This document shows, one piece after another, positions 51,188 through 60,785 of a DNA stretch of 64,000 nucleotides (position 1 is the first letter of the stretch; each line of letters starts with the position of its first letter). The notes under the pieces are model-generated. The model did not search any database. It saw only the letters and a program-made list of their open reading frames with translations, and had not been told where the DNA came from. The translations under genes were made by a program, and so were the position numbers. The DNA comes from Saccharopolyspora galaxeae (GTDB lineage Bacteria; Actinomycetota; Actinomycetes; Mycobacteriales; Pseudonocardiaceae): assembly GCF_016526145.1 (NCBI RefSeq), contig NZ_JADDUE010000001.1:806001-870000 (forward strand), given 5' to 3'.

Positions 51188-52594
51188 ATGGCGTTTTCGG
51201 AAGAGCAGACTCAGCATCGCACAACCGAGTCCGGGAGGCTACGGTTCGTCCTCGGCAAGCAGGCGACGGACGTGGCGCTGCCCACCGAAGTGCCGCTGGC
51301 CGACCTACTACCCGCGGTCCTGCCGCAATTCGGTGCGGAGTGGATCGAGCAGGGCGCCGACCACGAGGGCTGGATCGTCCAGCGCGTCGGCGAGCAAGCC
51401 CTGGACGAGGACCGCACGATCGCCGAGCTCGGGCTGCTGGACGGCGAAACCGTCCACTTGCGACCCCGCGCAGGCGAGCTCGCCCCGATCGACTACGACG
51501 ACCTGGTCGACGGCGTCGGTGAGCAGGTGTCGCGGGGCGCGGGCACCTGGAACCCGGAGCGCACCCGCTGGATGCTGCGCGCCGGCGCATTGTTGTTGCT
51601 GCTGCTGGGCTTTCCGCTGCTGATCGGTGCGGCGCCGGTGTTCCCGCAGTTCTCCATCGCCGGTGGCATCACGGTGCTGCTGCTCGGCGCGAGCGCGCTG
51701 GTGGCGCGGGGAGCGGCGAATCCGGTGGTCGCCACGTTGCTGGCCGGAGTCGGCGCCGGATATGCCGCGCTCACCGGAATTTCCTTGCTGCTGGCGCTGG
51801 ATCCGGTGGCCACGCCGGTCGTGATGCTGGCCTGCGGATGCGCCGGCGCGCTGGTCGCGCTGGTCGTCGGCGTGCTCGCGGTGGCCGATTCGGCGCTGCT
51901 GTTCACCGGTGCGATCACTTTCGTCACCGCGGTCGGCGGCACCGCGCTGATCGGCTCGACCGCTCCGGTGCAGCCGCACGCGGCGGGCGCGATCGGGCTG
52001 CTGCTGACGCTGGTCGCGGCGCTGTTCATCCCGTCGCTGTCGTTCCGGCTCTCCGGATTGTCGCTACCGATGCTGCCCGGCAACAGCAGCGAGCTCGGCG
52101 AGGACATCGAGCCGGTGCCGTACCAGCTGGTGGTGGACCGCGGGGCGCTGACCTTCGGCTACTCGAAGGCGCTCTACACCGGACTCGGCGCGGCGCAGAC
52201 GCTGCTGGTGCTCGCGCCGCTGACCGGTAGCGACGTGTGGACGCTGGTGTTCTTCGCGGTCACCGCGGTGCTGCTGTTCCTGCGCGCGCGGCACCCGGAA
52301 GGGGCGGTGCAGCGCTGGTCGCTCATCGTGCCGGGTGGGCTCAGCCTGGTGCTGGTGGTGCTGCTGCTGGCGTTCAGCCAGGAGTCGCTGCTGCGGCTGG
52401 TCGCGTTCTGGCTGCCGGTGCTGCTGGTCGGCACGCTGATGCTGGTGTTCGGTGAGTTCCTGCCCGGGCGGCGGCTGCGCCCGTACTGGGGCAGGGCCGC
52501 GGACATCTTCGAGACGCTGACCGCGGTGGCGGCGCTGCCACTGCTGCTCCAGGTGCTCAACGTCTTCTCGATGATGCGGGGGCTCGCGGGCTGA
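51188..52594 (+). CDS. eccD: Type VII secretion integral membrane protein EccD
   Basis: 468 residues. An N-terminal ubiquitin-like domain (LRFVLGKQATDVALPTEVPLADLL, DGETVHLRP) precedes about 11 hydrophobic helices starting at WMLRAGALLLLLLGFPLLIG. EccD forms the bulk of the membrane pore scaffold. ATG 51188 fits the ubiquitin fold; AGGAAGGA lies 11 bases upstream, a little far. Its stop overlaps the eccB start by one base (TGATG). Confidence 0.93.
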   Translation: MAFSEEQTQHRTTESGRLRFVLGKQATDVALPTEVPLADLLPAVLPQFGAEWIEQGADHEGWIVQRVGEQALDEDRTIAELGLLDGETVHLRPRAGELAPIDYDDLVDGVGEQVSRGAGTWNPERTRWMLRAGALLLLLLGFPLLIGAAPVFPQFSIAGGITVLLLGASALVARGAANPVVATLLAGVGAGYAALTGISLLLALDPVATPVVMLACGCAGALVALVVGVLAVADSALLFTGAITFVTAVGGTALIGSTAPVQPHAAGAIGLLLTLVAALFIPSLSFRLSGLSLPMLPGNSSELGEDIEPVPYQLVVDRGALTFGYSKALYTGLGAAQTLLVLAPLTGSDVWTLVFFAVTAVLLFLRARHPEGAVQRWSLIVPGGLSLVLVVLLLAFSQESLLRLVAFWLPVLLVGTLMLVFGEFLPGRRLRPYWGRAADIFETLTAVAALPLLLQVLNVFSMMRGLAG

Positions 52595-54033
52595 TGCAGT
52601 CGCGCAGGGATCAGGTCCAGGCATACTTCTTCGTCGTCGGGCGGCTGGTTTCGGCCGTGACGCACGGCAAACCGGACGCGCTGGAGATGCCGAACAAGCG
52701 GATCCGCAACGGCATCGTGTTCGGGGTGCTGGTGAGCGTCCTGCTGATGGCGATCTTCGGCATCCTCGGACTGTTCAAGCCCGGCAAGAGCACGGCCTGG
52801 CAGCAGGACGGCTCGATCGTGGTGAACAAGGACAGCGGCGCGCAGTTCGTCTACCTCGGCGGCCAGCTGCGCCCGGTGCTGAACTACTCATCGGCCCGGC
52901 TGGCCGCGGGCGACTCCGGCGGCACGGTGCAGTCGGTTTCGCAGCAGTCGCTGGAGGGAACCCCAGTCGGCCAGCCGATCGGCATTCCCGGCGCGCCGGA
53001 CTCGATCCCGACCGCGCAGACCCTGGAAACCGGGCCGTGGACGGTATGCGTGCAGCCGGGCGCGGCGCGCCCGAAGCCCACCGATCCGGTGGTGACGCTG
53101 AAGTTCGGCAACCGGCCAGGGAAGTCCACATCGGACGGGCAGGGGCTGCTGGTGAGCACCCCGGACAACGCCGTGCACCTGGTGTGGAACGGCAAGCGCT
53201 ACAAGGTCCCGGATCAGCGGACGCTGGACGCGCTGCCCTATGGCAACGTCACCCCGTTGCAGGTCTCGACGGCCTGGCTGGATCCGATTCCCGCCGGGCG
53301 CGACCTCGCGCTGCCCGCGATCGAGGGCGCGGGCTCGCCGGGACCGGTGATCGACGGCAAGCCGAGCAAGGTCGGGCAGGTCTACGAGGTGCGCAACCCG
53401 GCGACCGAATCCGACCAGTTCTACCTGGTGCGCGAGGACGGCAAGACGGCGCTGAACCGGACCAGCGCCGCGCTGGCCCTGGCGTCCCCGGCGGTGCAGT
53501 CCGCCTACCCGGGCGGGCAGGTGAGCGTGCTCCAGGCCGGTCCCACGGCGCTGACGAGCGTGCCCGATTCGGGCGGTCCGGACCTGGTCGGCGGTTTTCC
53601 GCCGGTGCCGCCGCAAGCCGTGGTGCCGCCCCCGGATGCGCAGCCCTGCGCCCGTTACTCCCCGTCCGGCACCGGGGATCTGAAGGTGACCGTGGAGATG
53701 CAGTCCACATCGGAGGTCGACGCGGGTTCAGTGGCGCTGGCCGAGCACGTTTCCGGGTCGATGGCGGACAAGATCTCGCTACCCGCGGGACGCGGTGTGC
53801 TGGCCAAGAGCCTGCCCGCACCCGGGGCGCAGCCGGGCGCTGCCTTCCTGATCACCGATACCGGGACGAAATACCCGCTCGCCGACGACAAGGTGGTGGA
53901 AGGACTCGGTTACTCGCCGACTTCAGCCGTGCAAATTCCGGATGAATTGCTGGACTTGTTGCCTGCGGGTCCGATGCTGACCAGCTCCGGTGCGGTCCAG
54001 GTCCAGACGCCGCAGCCGAATGAGCAGCCCTGA
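52594..54033 (+). CDS. eccB: Type VII secretion protein EccB
   Basis: 479 residues. A cytoplasmic N-terminus (MQSRRDQVQAYFFVVGRL) that is diagnostic of EccB is followed by one membrane helix (NGIVFGVLVSVLLMAIFGIL) and a large extracytoplasmic region with repeat-like segments (GQVYEVRNPATESDQFYLV, YLGGQLRPVLNYSSARL). EccB links the EccCDE membrane complex on the outside. Pro/Gln-rich C-terminus. It is translationally coupled to eccD. Confidence 0.95.
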   Translation: MQSRRDQVQAYFFVVGRLVSAVTHGKPDALEMPNKRIRNGIVFGVLVSVLLMAIFGILGLFKPGKSTAWQQDGSIVVNKDSGAQFVYLGGQLRPVLNYSSARLAAGDSGGTVQSVSQQSLEGTPVGQPIGIPGAPDSIPTAQTLETGPWTVCVQPGAARPKPTDPVVTLKFGNRPGKSTSDGQGLLVSTPDNAVHLVWNGKRYKVPDQRTLDALPYGNVTPLQVSTAWLDPIPAGRDLALPAIEGAGSPGPVIDGKPSKVGQVYEVRNPATESDQFYLVREDGKTALNRTSAALALASPAVQSAYPGGQVSVLQAGPTALTSVPDSGGPDLVGGFPPVPPQAVVPPPDAQPCARYSPSGTGDLKVTVEMQSTSEVDAGSVALAEHVSGSMADKISLPAGRGVLAKSLPAPGAQPGAAFLITDTGTKYPLADDKVVEGLGYSPTSAVQIPDELLDLLPAGPMLTSSGAVQVQTPQPNEQP

Positions 54034-54214
54034 CCCGTGCCGGAACTCGTCCGAAGCGGTCCCGAGGGAAGTCCCTAAAGGACGACGATCGGACGAGCAG
54101 CACGGCTTTCACCCGAGATCACCCGAATAAGCTGGCCGACGGTAGGAAGTCGACCTGTGTCCTGCGGCCGTCGGCTTCCGAAAACCGGATACCCCGCTTC
54201 ACCAGGAGGTTGTG

Positions 54215-54544
54215 GTGGCCAACAACGGCAACGTGAACATCGATCTGCCCGAGATCCAGCGGCAGGCTTCCCAGCACGACACGACCCGGCAGGACATCCA
54301 GACCGAGCTGGACCAGCTCAAGACCCGCATCGACAGCGTGCAGCAGGCCAGCAAGAACGAGATGACCGACGCGCTGCTGGAGCAGTACGAGCAGTCCGTG
54401 CAGAAGCTGAAGAACAGCGTGCTGGCCGACCTGGAGTCGATGGCGCAGCAGATGCGCAAGGTCTCCGGCGACCAGGACGAGCAGGACCGCTCCGCCAGCA
54501 AGCCGGTCCAGTCCGCGGACATGGCCAGCTTCATCCCCAGCTGA
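54215..54544 (+). CDS. WXG100-family ESX protein lacking the WxG motif
   Basis: 109 residues, helical. AGGAGG lies five bases before GTG 54215. Two predicted helices (LPEIQRQASQHDTTRQDIQT, and EMTDALLEQYEQSVQKLKNS) flank SVQQASKNEM at the place where the WxG turn would be. It immediately precedes a bona fide WXG100 protein 56 bp downstream, so the two probably form the secreted heterodimer, this one playing the EsxB/CFP-10-like partner role. Assignment rests on size, helicity and position. Confidence 0.75.
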   Translation: MANNGNVNIDLPEIQRQASQHDTTRQDIQTELDQLKTRIDSVQQASKNEMTDALLEQYEQSVQKLKNSVLADLESMAQQMRKVSGDQDEQDRSASKPVQSADMASFIPS

Positions 54545-54600
54545 CCGTTCCCGCCTGATCTCCGCTCAGGCCGTTCTCTCTCCAGGAAGGGTGTTTTCCC

Positions 54601-54900
54601 GTGGCTCCCAAGGTTTACGACTACGAGGCCCTGCAGCAGGCGCAGCAGGACATGAAGAAGACCGTCGACCACATCCGCGACGAGGCCAACAAGCTCATCA
54701 GCCAGGCCCAGCAGCTCCAGCAGAACGGCTGGACCGGTGAGTCCGCGCAGGGCTACAACGCCTCGGCGGAGAAGCTGAAGCAGTCCCTGAACGGCTTCGG
54801 CGAGTACCTCACGCAGCAGCAGCAGAACGTGAACAGCGGTACCGGCAACATGCAGGACACCGACAAGCAGGGCGGCAAGCAGATGGGCCAGTTCGCCTGA
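54601..54900 (+). CDS. WXG100-family ESX protein (EsxA-like)
   Basis: 99 residues, standard WXG100 length, with helix, WTG turn (QNGWTGESAQGYNASA) and second helix (LNGFGEYLTQQQQ). GTG start after CCAGGAAGG. These small helical-hairpin proteins are the core substrates of type VII secretion and are exported as dimers, here presumably with the product of the preceding gene. A hairpin follows 16 bp downstream. Confidence 0.9.
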   Translation: MAPKVYDYEALQQAQQDMKKTVDHIRDEANKLISQAQQLQQNGWTGESAQGYNASAEKLKQSLNGFGEYLTQQQQNVNSGTGNMQDTDKQGGKQMGQFA

Positions 54901-54915
54901 CTCGTCCGCCGCGGC

Positions 54916-54953
54916 GACGAGAGCCGGGCCGATGGTGGCTCGGCTTTCCTCGT
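54916..54953 (+). terminator. Hairpin after the WXG100 pair
   Basis: GACGAGAGCCG and GCC pair with GGC, TCGGCT and CCTCGTC around a six-base loop. It may terminate or attenuate transcription, giving higher expression of the two small genes than of the downstream genes. Confidence 0.65.
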
Positions 54954-55022
54954 CCGATTACCCCGGGACGCCGGTGCGTCCCACCGCAATTCCGGAACGC
55001 GCAGTGATCGGAGAGAATTACC

Positions 55023-55469
55023 GTGGCCGACGGCACCGCATTCGATTCCGAGGAAATCGACAAGGCCGCTAAGGAGATCGGCAAGCTCATGAGCGACATG
55101 AGCGCCTTCCAGTCGCTGAAGGAGCACTGGCCGAACGCAGGCAAGTTCGAGACCGCGCAGTGGCTGGAGCGGGTCGTCGACGACCGCCGCAACGGCCTGG
55201 TGGCGCACGCCGAGCGCATGAAGAACGTGCTCGAGGAAATGGAGACGCAGCTGTCCACGATTGCTCGTGATTTCGAGAACATGGACGGCGAGAACGCTGC
55301 GAAGATGAAGACCAAGGTCGATGACATGCAGCGCAACATCGACAGCTCGGTCGCGAGCCTGGACAAGGGCACCGAGAGCGAGCAGCACAACTTCAGCGAA
55401 GACCCGAACATCAAGCCCGAGGACAACGCGGGCGACGGTGACGGTTACAACGACACCTTGCAGGCCTGA
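55023..55469 (+). CDS. ESX-associated helical protein (WXG100-like, extended)
   Basis: 148 residues from GTG 55023. It is strongly helical: SEEIDKAAKEIGKLMSDM, WLERVVDDRRNGLVAHAERM, AAKMKTKVDDMQRNIDSSV. An HWPNAG segment stands where a WxG turn could lie. The acidic C-terminus (EDNAGDGDGYND) is unstructured. It resembles the 100-150-residue helical proteins that accompany large ESX substrates, possibly as a chaperone or dimer partner for the 911-residue protein that follows 66 bp later. Confidence 0.7.
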   Translation: MADGTAFDSEEIDKAAKEIGKLMSDMSAFQSLKEHWPNAGKFETAQWLERVVDDRRNGLVAHAERMKNVLEEMETQLSTIARDFENMDGENAAKMKTKVDDMQRNIDSSVASLDKGTESEQHNFSEDPNIKPEDNAGDGDGYNDTLQA

Positions 55470-55535
55470 CTCCGGTCCCGATCGATCACGAAGCTGCCGC
55501 CGGTGTCGCGGCCGCGCTGGTGAGGAACATTCGCT

Positions 55536-58271
55536 ATGGCGGAAGATCAGCAGAATTCCACGGTGGGCGTGTACAACGCCTCCGCGCCGTCGATGGCTGT
55601 CGATCAGTACGGCAGCTGGGAGGAAATCGACGCCGCCACGGCGGACATCACGCACAACGGTGCGGCCGACGGCGAGCACGCCGATCTTTCCGGCAACCGC
55701 GCGGCCGAGGACTGGTACAAGCTGGAAGACGCCTTCAACAAGGCCACCGAGCGGCTCGGTGAGATCAACGAGCAGTTCAACGGGCTGATCAAGCGGGTCG
55801 GCGACCACATGCAGGGCGAGGCCGGGGACGCGTTCAACAAGTACGCGACCGACCTGTTCAAGCAGAGCGAAGACCTCTACAACACGCTCAAGAGCCAGGC
55901 ATACGGCACCACGGTCGGCAACATCGGCCACGACATTCAGCTTTTCGCCGCGAACTGGTGGCAGGCGCTCAACGATGCGCACGAGGAGCTGGCCACCACC
56001 ACCGACGAGATCTCCAACAGCTATTCCGGCACGAACGCGGCCGAAGAGGGCGCCAGCAAGATCAACGAGGCGGTCGACGCGAGTGAGAAGGGCCTGCTCG
56101 AAGACCTCAAGAAGCTGCTGAGCGAGCTCGTCGACAAGTACAGCAACCGCGGCCAAGAGCTGCAGCCGCTGCACATCGCGTTGTCCACGGATGGGGCCGG
56201 GACTGGTTCGGGCGGCAATACCGGTGGGAACGATCAGTCCGGTGGGAACGACCAGTCCGGTGGGAACGACCAGTCCGGTGGCAATGATCAGTCTGGTGGG
56301 AATGACCAGTCCGGCGGCAATGACCAGTCCGGCGGGAACAACCAGTCCGGTGGCAATGATCAGTCTGGTGGTAACAACCAGACCGGTGGGAATGATCAGT
56401 CTGGTGGGAACAGCCAGTCCGGTGGCAACAACCAGACCGGTGGCAATGATCAGTCTGGTGGGAACAACCAGACAGGTGGCAACAACCAGACCGGTGGGAA
56501 TGACCAGTCCGGCGGGAACAGCCAGTCTGGTGGGAACAGCCAGTCTGGTGGGAATGACCAGTCCGGCGGGAACAGCCAGTCTGGTGGGAACGACCAGACC
56601 GGCGGCAATGACCAGTCCGGCGGGAACCAGCAGTCCGACGACCAGGCAAGGCAGCAGGCCAAGGCCGAGGCGGACGAAGCGATCAACGACATGGCGAACC
56701 AGGGCCCAGGTGGTTCGGAAGGCGGCTCCGGCGGCGGTAGTGATCAGTCCGGCGGGTCCGGCGGCGACCAGTCCGGTGGCGGTGCCGTTCCGACCGGGAT
56801 GGGCACCGGCGGTGGCCCGAACAGCACCGGCGGCAACCAGAGCGGCGGCAAGGGCAAGGGTCAGAGCCAGGGCAGCAGCGGCGGCCAGACCGGTGGCGGC
56901 CAGAACAACGAAAAGCTGGACCAGGCCCGCCAGTCCGCGAACGACGCGATCGACGAGATGCAGAACCCGAACACCGAGTCCGGCGGACCGGGCGGCGACT
57001 CCGGCGGGCAAGGCGGTGGTTCGGGCGGCGACAGCGGCGGCAAGGACGGCGGCAGCGGCGGCCAGGGCGACCAGAACGGCCAGAACAAGCAGGACGGCCA
57101 GAACAACCAGGACGACCAGGCGCTGGACGACGCACGCAACAGCGCCAACGAAGCGATCAACGACCTGAAGAACCCGACCACCGAGTCCGGCGGCCCCGGC
57201 GGCGACCAGCCCACCGGACAGGAAGCACAGCACGCCGCCACGGGCGCGATCGACGAAGCGATGTCCAAAACGGACGATCCGCAGGCGCAGCAGGCGTTGC
57301 AGGACGCGCGCCAGTCGGCGAACGAGGCGATCAAGGGCCTGGGCGAGGACGGCACGCCCGCGACCGCGCAGGAAGCGCAGCACGCCGTCGACAACTCGCT
57401 CGGCGAGGCGGCCGCGCAGGCGAGCGATCCGCAGGCGCAGCAGGCGTTGCAGGACGCGCGCCAGTCCGCGAACGAAGCGATCAAGGGCTTGTCCGACCAG
57501 GGCGGCGATCCCGGTGGTGCGACCGGTGCGGAGGCCCAGCGCTCCGCCAACGACGCGATCGGCGACGTGGCGGCGAAGACCACCGACCCGGCTGCGCAAC
57601 AAGCCCTCCAGAACGCGCACCAGTCCGCGAACGACGCGATCAACCAGCTGGGCCAGGACGGCACCCCGCCGACGCCGGAGGAAACCCAGCAAGCGCTGGA
57701 CAAAACCTTCAACGATGCCAAGCAGGACGCCGCGAACCCGGCCGCGCAGCAGGCGCTGGACGAGGCGCGCAAGTCCGCCGACGAAGCGATCAGCGGGCTC
57801 GGCGGCGGACCGTCCGCAATGGACGATTTCCTCGCGGGCGGTGATCCGGGCGGCGCCAGCGGCGGGGACAGCTCGGCGTTGGATTCGGCCCGCAAGTCCG
57901 CCGACGACGCGCTCTCCTCGATGGGCGGCGGCTCCGGTGGCGGCGCTGGCGGTGGTTCGGGTGGCGGTGCAGGCGGCTCGGGCGGGCCTGTCGCGCAGTT
58001 CGACACCGACATGGCAGGCAAGCAGGGCCTCGCCCCGCCCGGCGGGCAGCCCGCCGGGCCACCGGCCGGTGGCGGCACCGGTGGCGGTGCCGGGCAAGGC
58101 GGTGGCATGGGCGGCGGCGGGATGCCGATGTCGCCGATGGGCGGTATGGGCGGCGCCGGTGCCGGGCAGCAGGGCCAGGAACGCGAGCCGCAGATCTGGA
58201 TGAAGGCCGACGACGGCACCTGGGACGATCAGAACGAGGACAACCCCCCGCCGGTGATCGGACGGAGCTGA
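55536..58271 (+). CDS. Large repeat-rich ESX substrate
   Basis: 911 residues. Residues 1 to about 220 form an ESX-like helical domain (AEDWYKLEDAFNKATERLGE, GEAGDAFNKYATDLFKQ, then FAANWWQALNDAHEEL). Residues about 228-368 consist of roughly 22 hexapeptides of the form N-x-Q-(S/T)-G-G. A third region has about eight repeats built on ALxxARxSANxAIxxL helices separated by Gly/Pro linkers (QAQQALQDARQSANEAIKGL). The C-terminus is Gly/Met-rich and acidic. No enzyme domain is seen, so it looks like a cell-surface or spacer protein rather than a toxin. It lies five bases before the PPE-like gene. Confidence 0.75.
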   Translation: MAEDQQNSTVGVYNASAPSMAVDQYGSWEEIDAATADITHNGAADGEHADLSGNRAAEDWYKLEDAFNKATERLGEINEQFNGLIKRVGDHMQGEAGDAFNKYATDLFKQSEDLYNTLKSQAYGTTVGNIGHDIQLFAANWWQALNDAHEELATTTDEISNSYSGTNAAEEGASKINEAVDASEKGLLEDLKKLLSELVDKYSNRGQELQPLHIALSTDGAGTGSGGNTGGNDQSGGNDQSGGNDQSGGNDQSGGNDQSGGNDQSGGNNQSGGNDQSGGNNQTGGNDQSGGNSQSGGNNQTGGNDQSGGNNQTGGNNQTGGNDQSGGNSQSGGNSQSGGNDQSGGNSQSGGNDQTGGNDQSGGNQQSDDQARQQAKAEADEAINDMANQGPGGSEGGSGGGSDQSGGSGGDQSGGGAVPTGMGTGGGPNSTGGNQSGGKGKGQSQGSSGGQTGGGQNNEKLDQARQSANDAIDEMQNPNTESGGPGGDSGGQGGGSGGDSGGKDGGSGGQGDQNGQNKQDGQNNQDDQALDDARNSANEAINDLKNPTTESGGPGGDQPTGQEAQHAATGAIDEAMSKTDDPQAQQALQDARQSANEAIKGLGEDGTPATAQEAQHAVDNSLGEAAAQASDPQAQQALQDARQSANEAIKGLSDQGGDPGGATGAEAQRSANDAIGDVAAKTTDPAAQQALQNAHQSANDAINQLGQDGTPPTPEETQQALDKTFNDAKQDAANPAAQQALDEARKSADEAISGLGGGPSAMDDFLAGGDPGGASGGDSSALDSARKSADDALSSMGGGSGGGAGGGSGGGAGGSGGPVAQFDTDMAGKQGLAPPGGQPAGPPAGGGTGGGAGQGGGMGGGGMPMSPMGGMGGAGAGQQGQEREPQIWMKADDGTWDDQNEDNPPPVIGRS
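56217..56634 (+). repeat. Array of about 22 18-bp repeats inside the ESX substrate gene
   Basis: Each unit is a variant of GGTGGGAACGATCAGTCC. Units differ mainly at third positions and at the second residue (D, N or S). Length variation between strains is likely. Confidence 0.9.
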
Positions 58272-58275
58272 ACCG

Positions 58276-60327
58276 ATGGCAGGCGCGCAGCCGACTCCCG
58301 CCACCGACCCGTACCTGGAGCAGTTGAACTTCGAGCAATTGGCGCAGCTGGTGCACGGCAGCTCGCCGGAGGTCTTCTACCGGCAGGCCGGTGCGTTCGA
58401 CCGGGCCGCGGACCGGCTGCGCGAGGTGACCGACCGGTTCCGCGCGCAGTGGCGGGACATCGGCACGCACTCGTCCGGGCAGGCCATCGACCGCGCCGTG
58501 GCGGCGGGCGATCGGCTCGCCGCGGACAACGAGAAGGTCTTGGAAGCCACGTTGGCACCGGGTTATGCGCGGATGCTGCGCCGCGCCGGTGACGCGCTGG
58601 CCGAGGGGCAGCGCCGGATGCGGGACCTCGAACAGCAGCGCAGCGCGCAAGCCGCCGCGCAGCCGGGAGTTCCGGGGCAGCCTCCCGGAATTCCCGGGCA
58701 GGCGCCGGGAGTTCCGGGGCAGGCGCTGGGTGCTCCCGGGCGGGTGCCCGGAGGTCCGGGCCGGCCGTCGCCGGGGCAGCCATCCGGATTTCCCGGGCAG
58801 CAACAGGGCGGGCCCGGGCCGGGCCAAGCGCTCGGCGCTCCCGCACCGGACGCAGCGGGGAACGGTCCGCAGGCACCGCCGCCGGGCGACGAGGAGCGCA
58901 CCCAGCAGGCCCGGCAGATCGTCTACGACATCTCAGCGGTCTACAGCGACGTGGCCAAGTCCATGACGGCGATGCCCGGCAAGGGCGGTAGCACGCCTGG
59001 AGCGGCCGATCCGCTCGCGCTGCGCTCGGCGTCGTCCGGGTCCGGTGGCTGGAGCGCTTCCGGTTCCGGCGGCGCGCAGCAGGCCATGTACTTCTCGTCC
59101 GGCTCGGGTTCCGGCGCGATGACGGTCAGCGATTCTTCGGGCGGTTCCGGCGGATGGCAGGACACCGGGCGACCGCCGAACGCCGGTGGTGCATCGGAAT
59201 CCGGGGCATCGCCGACGGGCGCGCCGTGGCTCGCGGTCGCCGCGCAGAGCTCGCCCGCCGTGCTCGGCGGGCGATCCTCCGGGGGTTCGGCGGGCAAGCG
59301 CACCAGCGAGAAGTCCACTGAGGACTCTTCGGTGGGTGGCTGGCAGGCCGCGTCCGGCGTGCTCGGGCGGCAGTCGAACAACTCGGGTGGATGGTCGTCC
59401 GGTTCCGAGCGGAGTTCCCGGTCGGGCGAGAGCTCCGGATCGGACGAGAGCTCCAAGCCGGACAGCAGCTCGAAGTCGGACGAGAACTCGAAGTCGGACG
59501 AGAATTCCGAGTCGGGCTCGGACCGCCCGGAAACCGTGTCGCGCAAACAGGATTCGGACTCGTCCGCGTCCGAGGTGCGCACCTTCTCGGCGGAACCGCA
59601 GCACGCCCCGGCCCGGTCGATGCCGGCCCACGCGAGTGCACCTCCCCCGCAGACCGCGGCGGCCACCGCTCCCACCGCGGCGAGTGCGTCGGCCGCGAGC
59701 GCCCCCGCGCCGCCCCAGCCACCCGCGAATCCCGGTCCGGCACCGCAAACCGTGTCCGGTCCCGACCCCTCCGCGGCAGGCGGGCACGGGCACAGCAGTG
59801 CGCAGTCCTCCGCACCGGCCGGTTCCGCTCCGGCGACGTCTTCCGCAAGTTCCCCGCCGAGCAGCTCGGTCCCGCGCACTCCCGCGCCGTCCGCGTTGGA
59901 CCTGGGCCAGATGACCACACCGAACCCGTCGACCGGCGCGGGCACGCCGCCTGCCGCCGGGACGCACGGCGCGCCGGTGAACCTGAACACCGCCGGCTCC
60001 GGGCAGCCGATGACCGGCACCGCGCCCGCGGGCGGCACGGCACCACCGCCCGCGGGTGGAACCGGGCAGGCAGGCGGCCACCCGATGGGCCCGATGATGG
60101 GCGGGATGCCGCCTCAGCCGGGCCAGCAGCGCGACGACAACCAGATCCCGATCAACGCCGAGCGGACGGTTTGGGGCGAGCAACAGGGCGTGGCAGGCAG
60201 CCTCGGCAGGCCGGAGCAGCCGGAGGAACCGCCGGAGAATCCGGACGAGCCCACCGAAGCCGGCCCGGACCGCGCGCGAGCCGACGAGTTCCTGGAAAAG
60301 CTCCGGGAGAACAGGAGGATTCGATGA
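58276..60327 (+). CDS. PPE-like ESX protein with collagen-like and Ser/Pro-rich tail
   Basis: 683 residues. The N-terminal 130 residues form a helical domain (NFEQLAQLVHGSSPEVFYRQAG, RFRAQWRDIGTHSSGQAIDRA) similar to PPE/EspB-like substrates, with WRDIGTHSSG as the turn. A collagen-like GxPGQxP stretch follows at about 135-190, then a long Ser/Gly/Pro region and an acidic C-terminus (DEPTEAGPDRARADEFLEKL). It starts five bases after the repeat protein, and its stop overlaps the next gene (ATGA), so these genes form one operon. Confidence 0.7.
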   Translation: MAGAQPTPATDPYLEQLNFEQLAQLVHGSSPEVFYRQAGAFDRAADRLREVTDRFRAQWRDIGTHSSGQAIDRAVAAGDRLAADNEKVLEATLAPGYARMLRRAGDALAEGQRRMRDLEQQRSAQAAAQPGVPGQPPGIPGQAPGVPGQALGAPGRVPGGPGRPSPGQPSGFPGQQQGGPGPGQALGAPAPDAAGNGPQAPPPGDEERTQQARQIVYDISAVYSDVAKSMTAMPGKGGSTPGAADPLALRSASSGSGGWSASGSGGAQQAMYFSSGSGSGAMTVSDSSGGSGGWQDTGRPPNAGGASESGASPTGAPWLAVAAQSSPAVLGGRSSGGSAGKRTSEKSTEDSSVGGWQAASGVLGRQSNNSGGWSSGSERSSRSGESSGSDESSKPDSSSKSDENSKSDENSESGSDRPETVSRKQDSDSSASEVRTFSAEPQHAPARSMPAHASAPPPQTAAATAPTAASASAASAPAPPQPPANPGPAPQTVSGPDPSAAGGHGHSSAQSSAPAGSAPATSSASSPPSSSVPRTPAPSALDLGQMTTPNPSTGAGTPPAAGTHGAPVNLNTAGSGQPMTGTAPAGGTAPPPAGGTGQAGGHPMGPMMGGMPPQPGQQRDDNQIPINAERTVWGEQQGVAGSLGRPEQPEEPPENPDEPTEAGPDRARADEFLEKLRENRRIR

Positions 60328-60785
60328 CGGACCCGAAACCGGACCCGAAACCGGACGTGCCGACGGACATCGATTCCGCGATGTCCATGCTGGAGCGGGA
60401 GCGCGAGCGCGTCGCCGACGTCACCAAGCAGCAGCAGGGGCAGTCCACGACCGTGCAGGCCAAGGATCACTCGCTGGAAGCGACCTTCGACGGCAGCGGC
60501 GAGCTCACCGGCCTGAAGTTCAACGGGAACAAGTACCGCAGCATGGCGCCCGCGCAGCTGGCCAGCGTGATCGTCGAGACGATCCAGGCCGGGCGGACGC
60601 AGAGCATGACCAAGCTGACCGAGCAGATGTCCGGCGGCATGCTGCCGGGCGTCGACCTGGCGGGGATCGCCTCCGGCAAGGTCGACCCGAGCACGGTGCT
60701 CGACCAGCTGATGAAGCCGATCGTCGGAATGGCCGAGGAACTGCCGGGCGTCCCGCGCGAGAAGAAGGACCGCAGGGATGGCTGA
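60324..60785 (+). CDS. YbaB/EbfC-family protein (EspL-like)
   Basis: 153 residues. The central 100 residues match the YbaB/EbfC fold: HSLEATFDGSGELTGLKFN with the strand-turn-strand, then PAQLASVIVETIQAGRTQSM. In mycobacterial ESX-1 a YbaB-like protein (EspL) accompanies PPE-like substrates and stabilises them; the same role is likely here. It overlaps both neighbours (ATGA upstream, eight bases downstream). Confidence 0.82.
   Translation: MTDPKPDPKPDVPTDIDSAMSMLERERERVADVTKQQQGQSTTVQAKDHSLEATFDGSGELTGLKFNGNKYRSMAPAQLASVIVETIQAGRTQSMTKLTEQMSGGMLPGVDLAGIASGKVDPSTVLDQLMKPIVGMAEELPGVPREKKDRRDG

Noticed and set aside
56217-56634. CRISPR-like array
   Set aside because: The regular 18-bp units have no spacers and translate as in-frame NxQ(S/T)GG repeats within a long gene; no cas genes are nearby.
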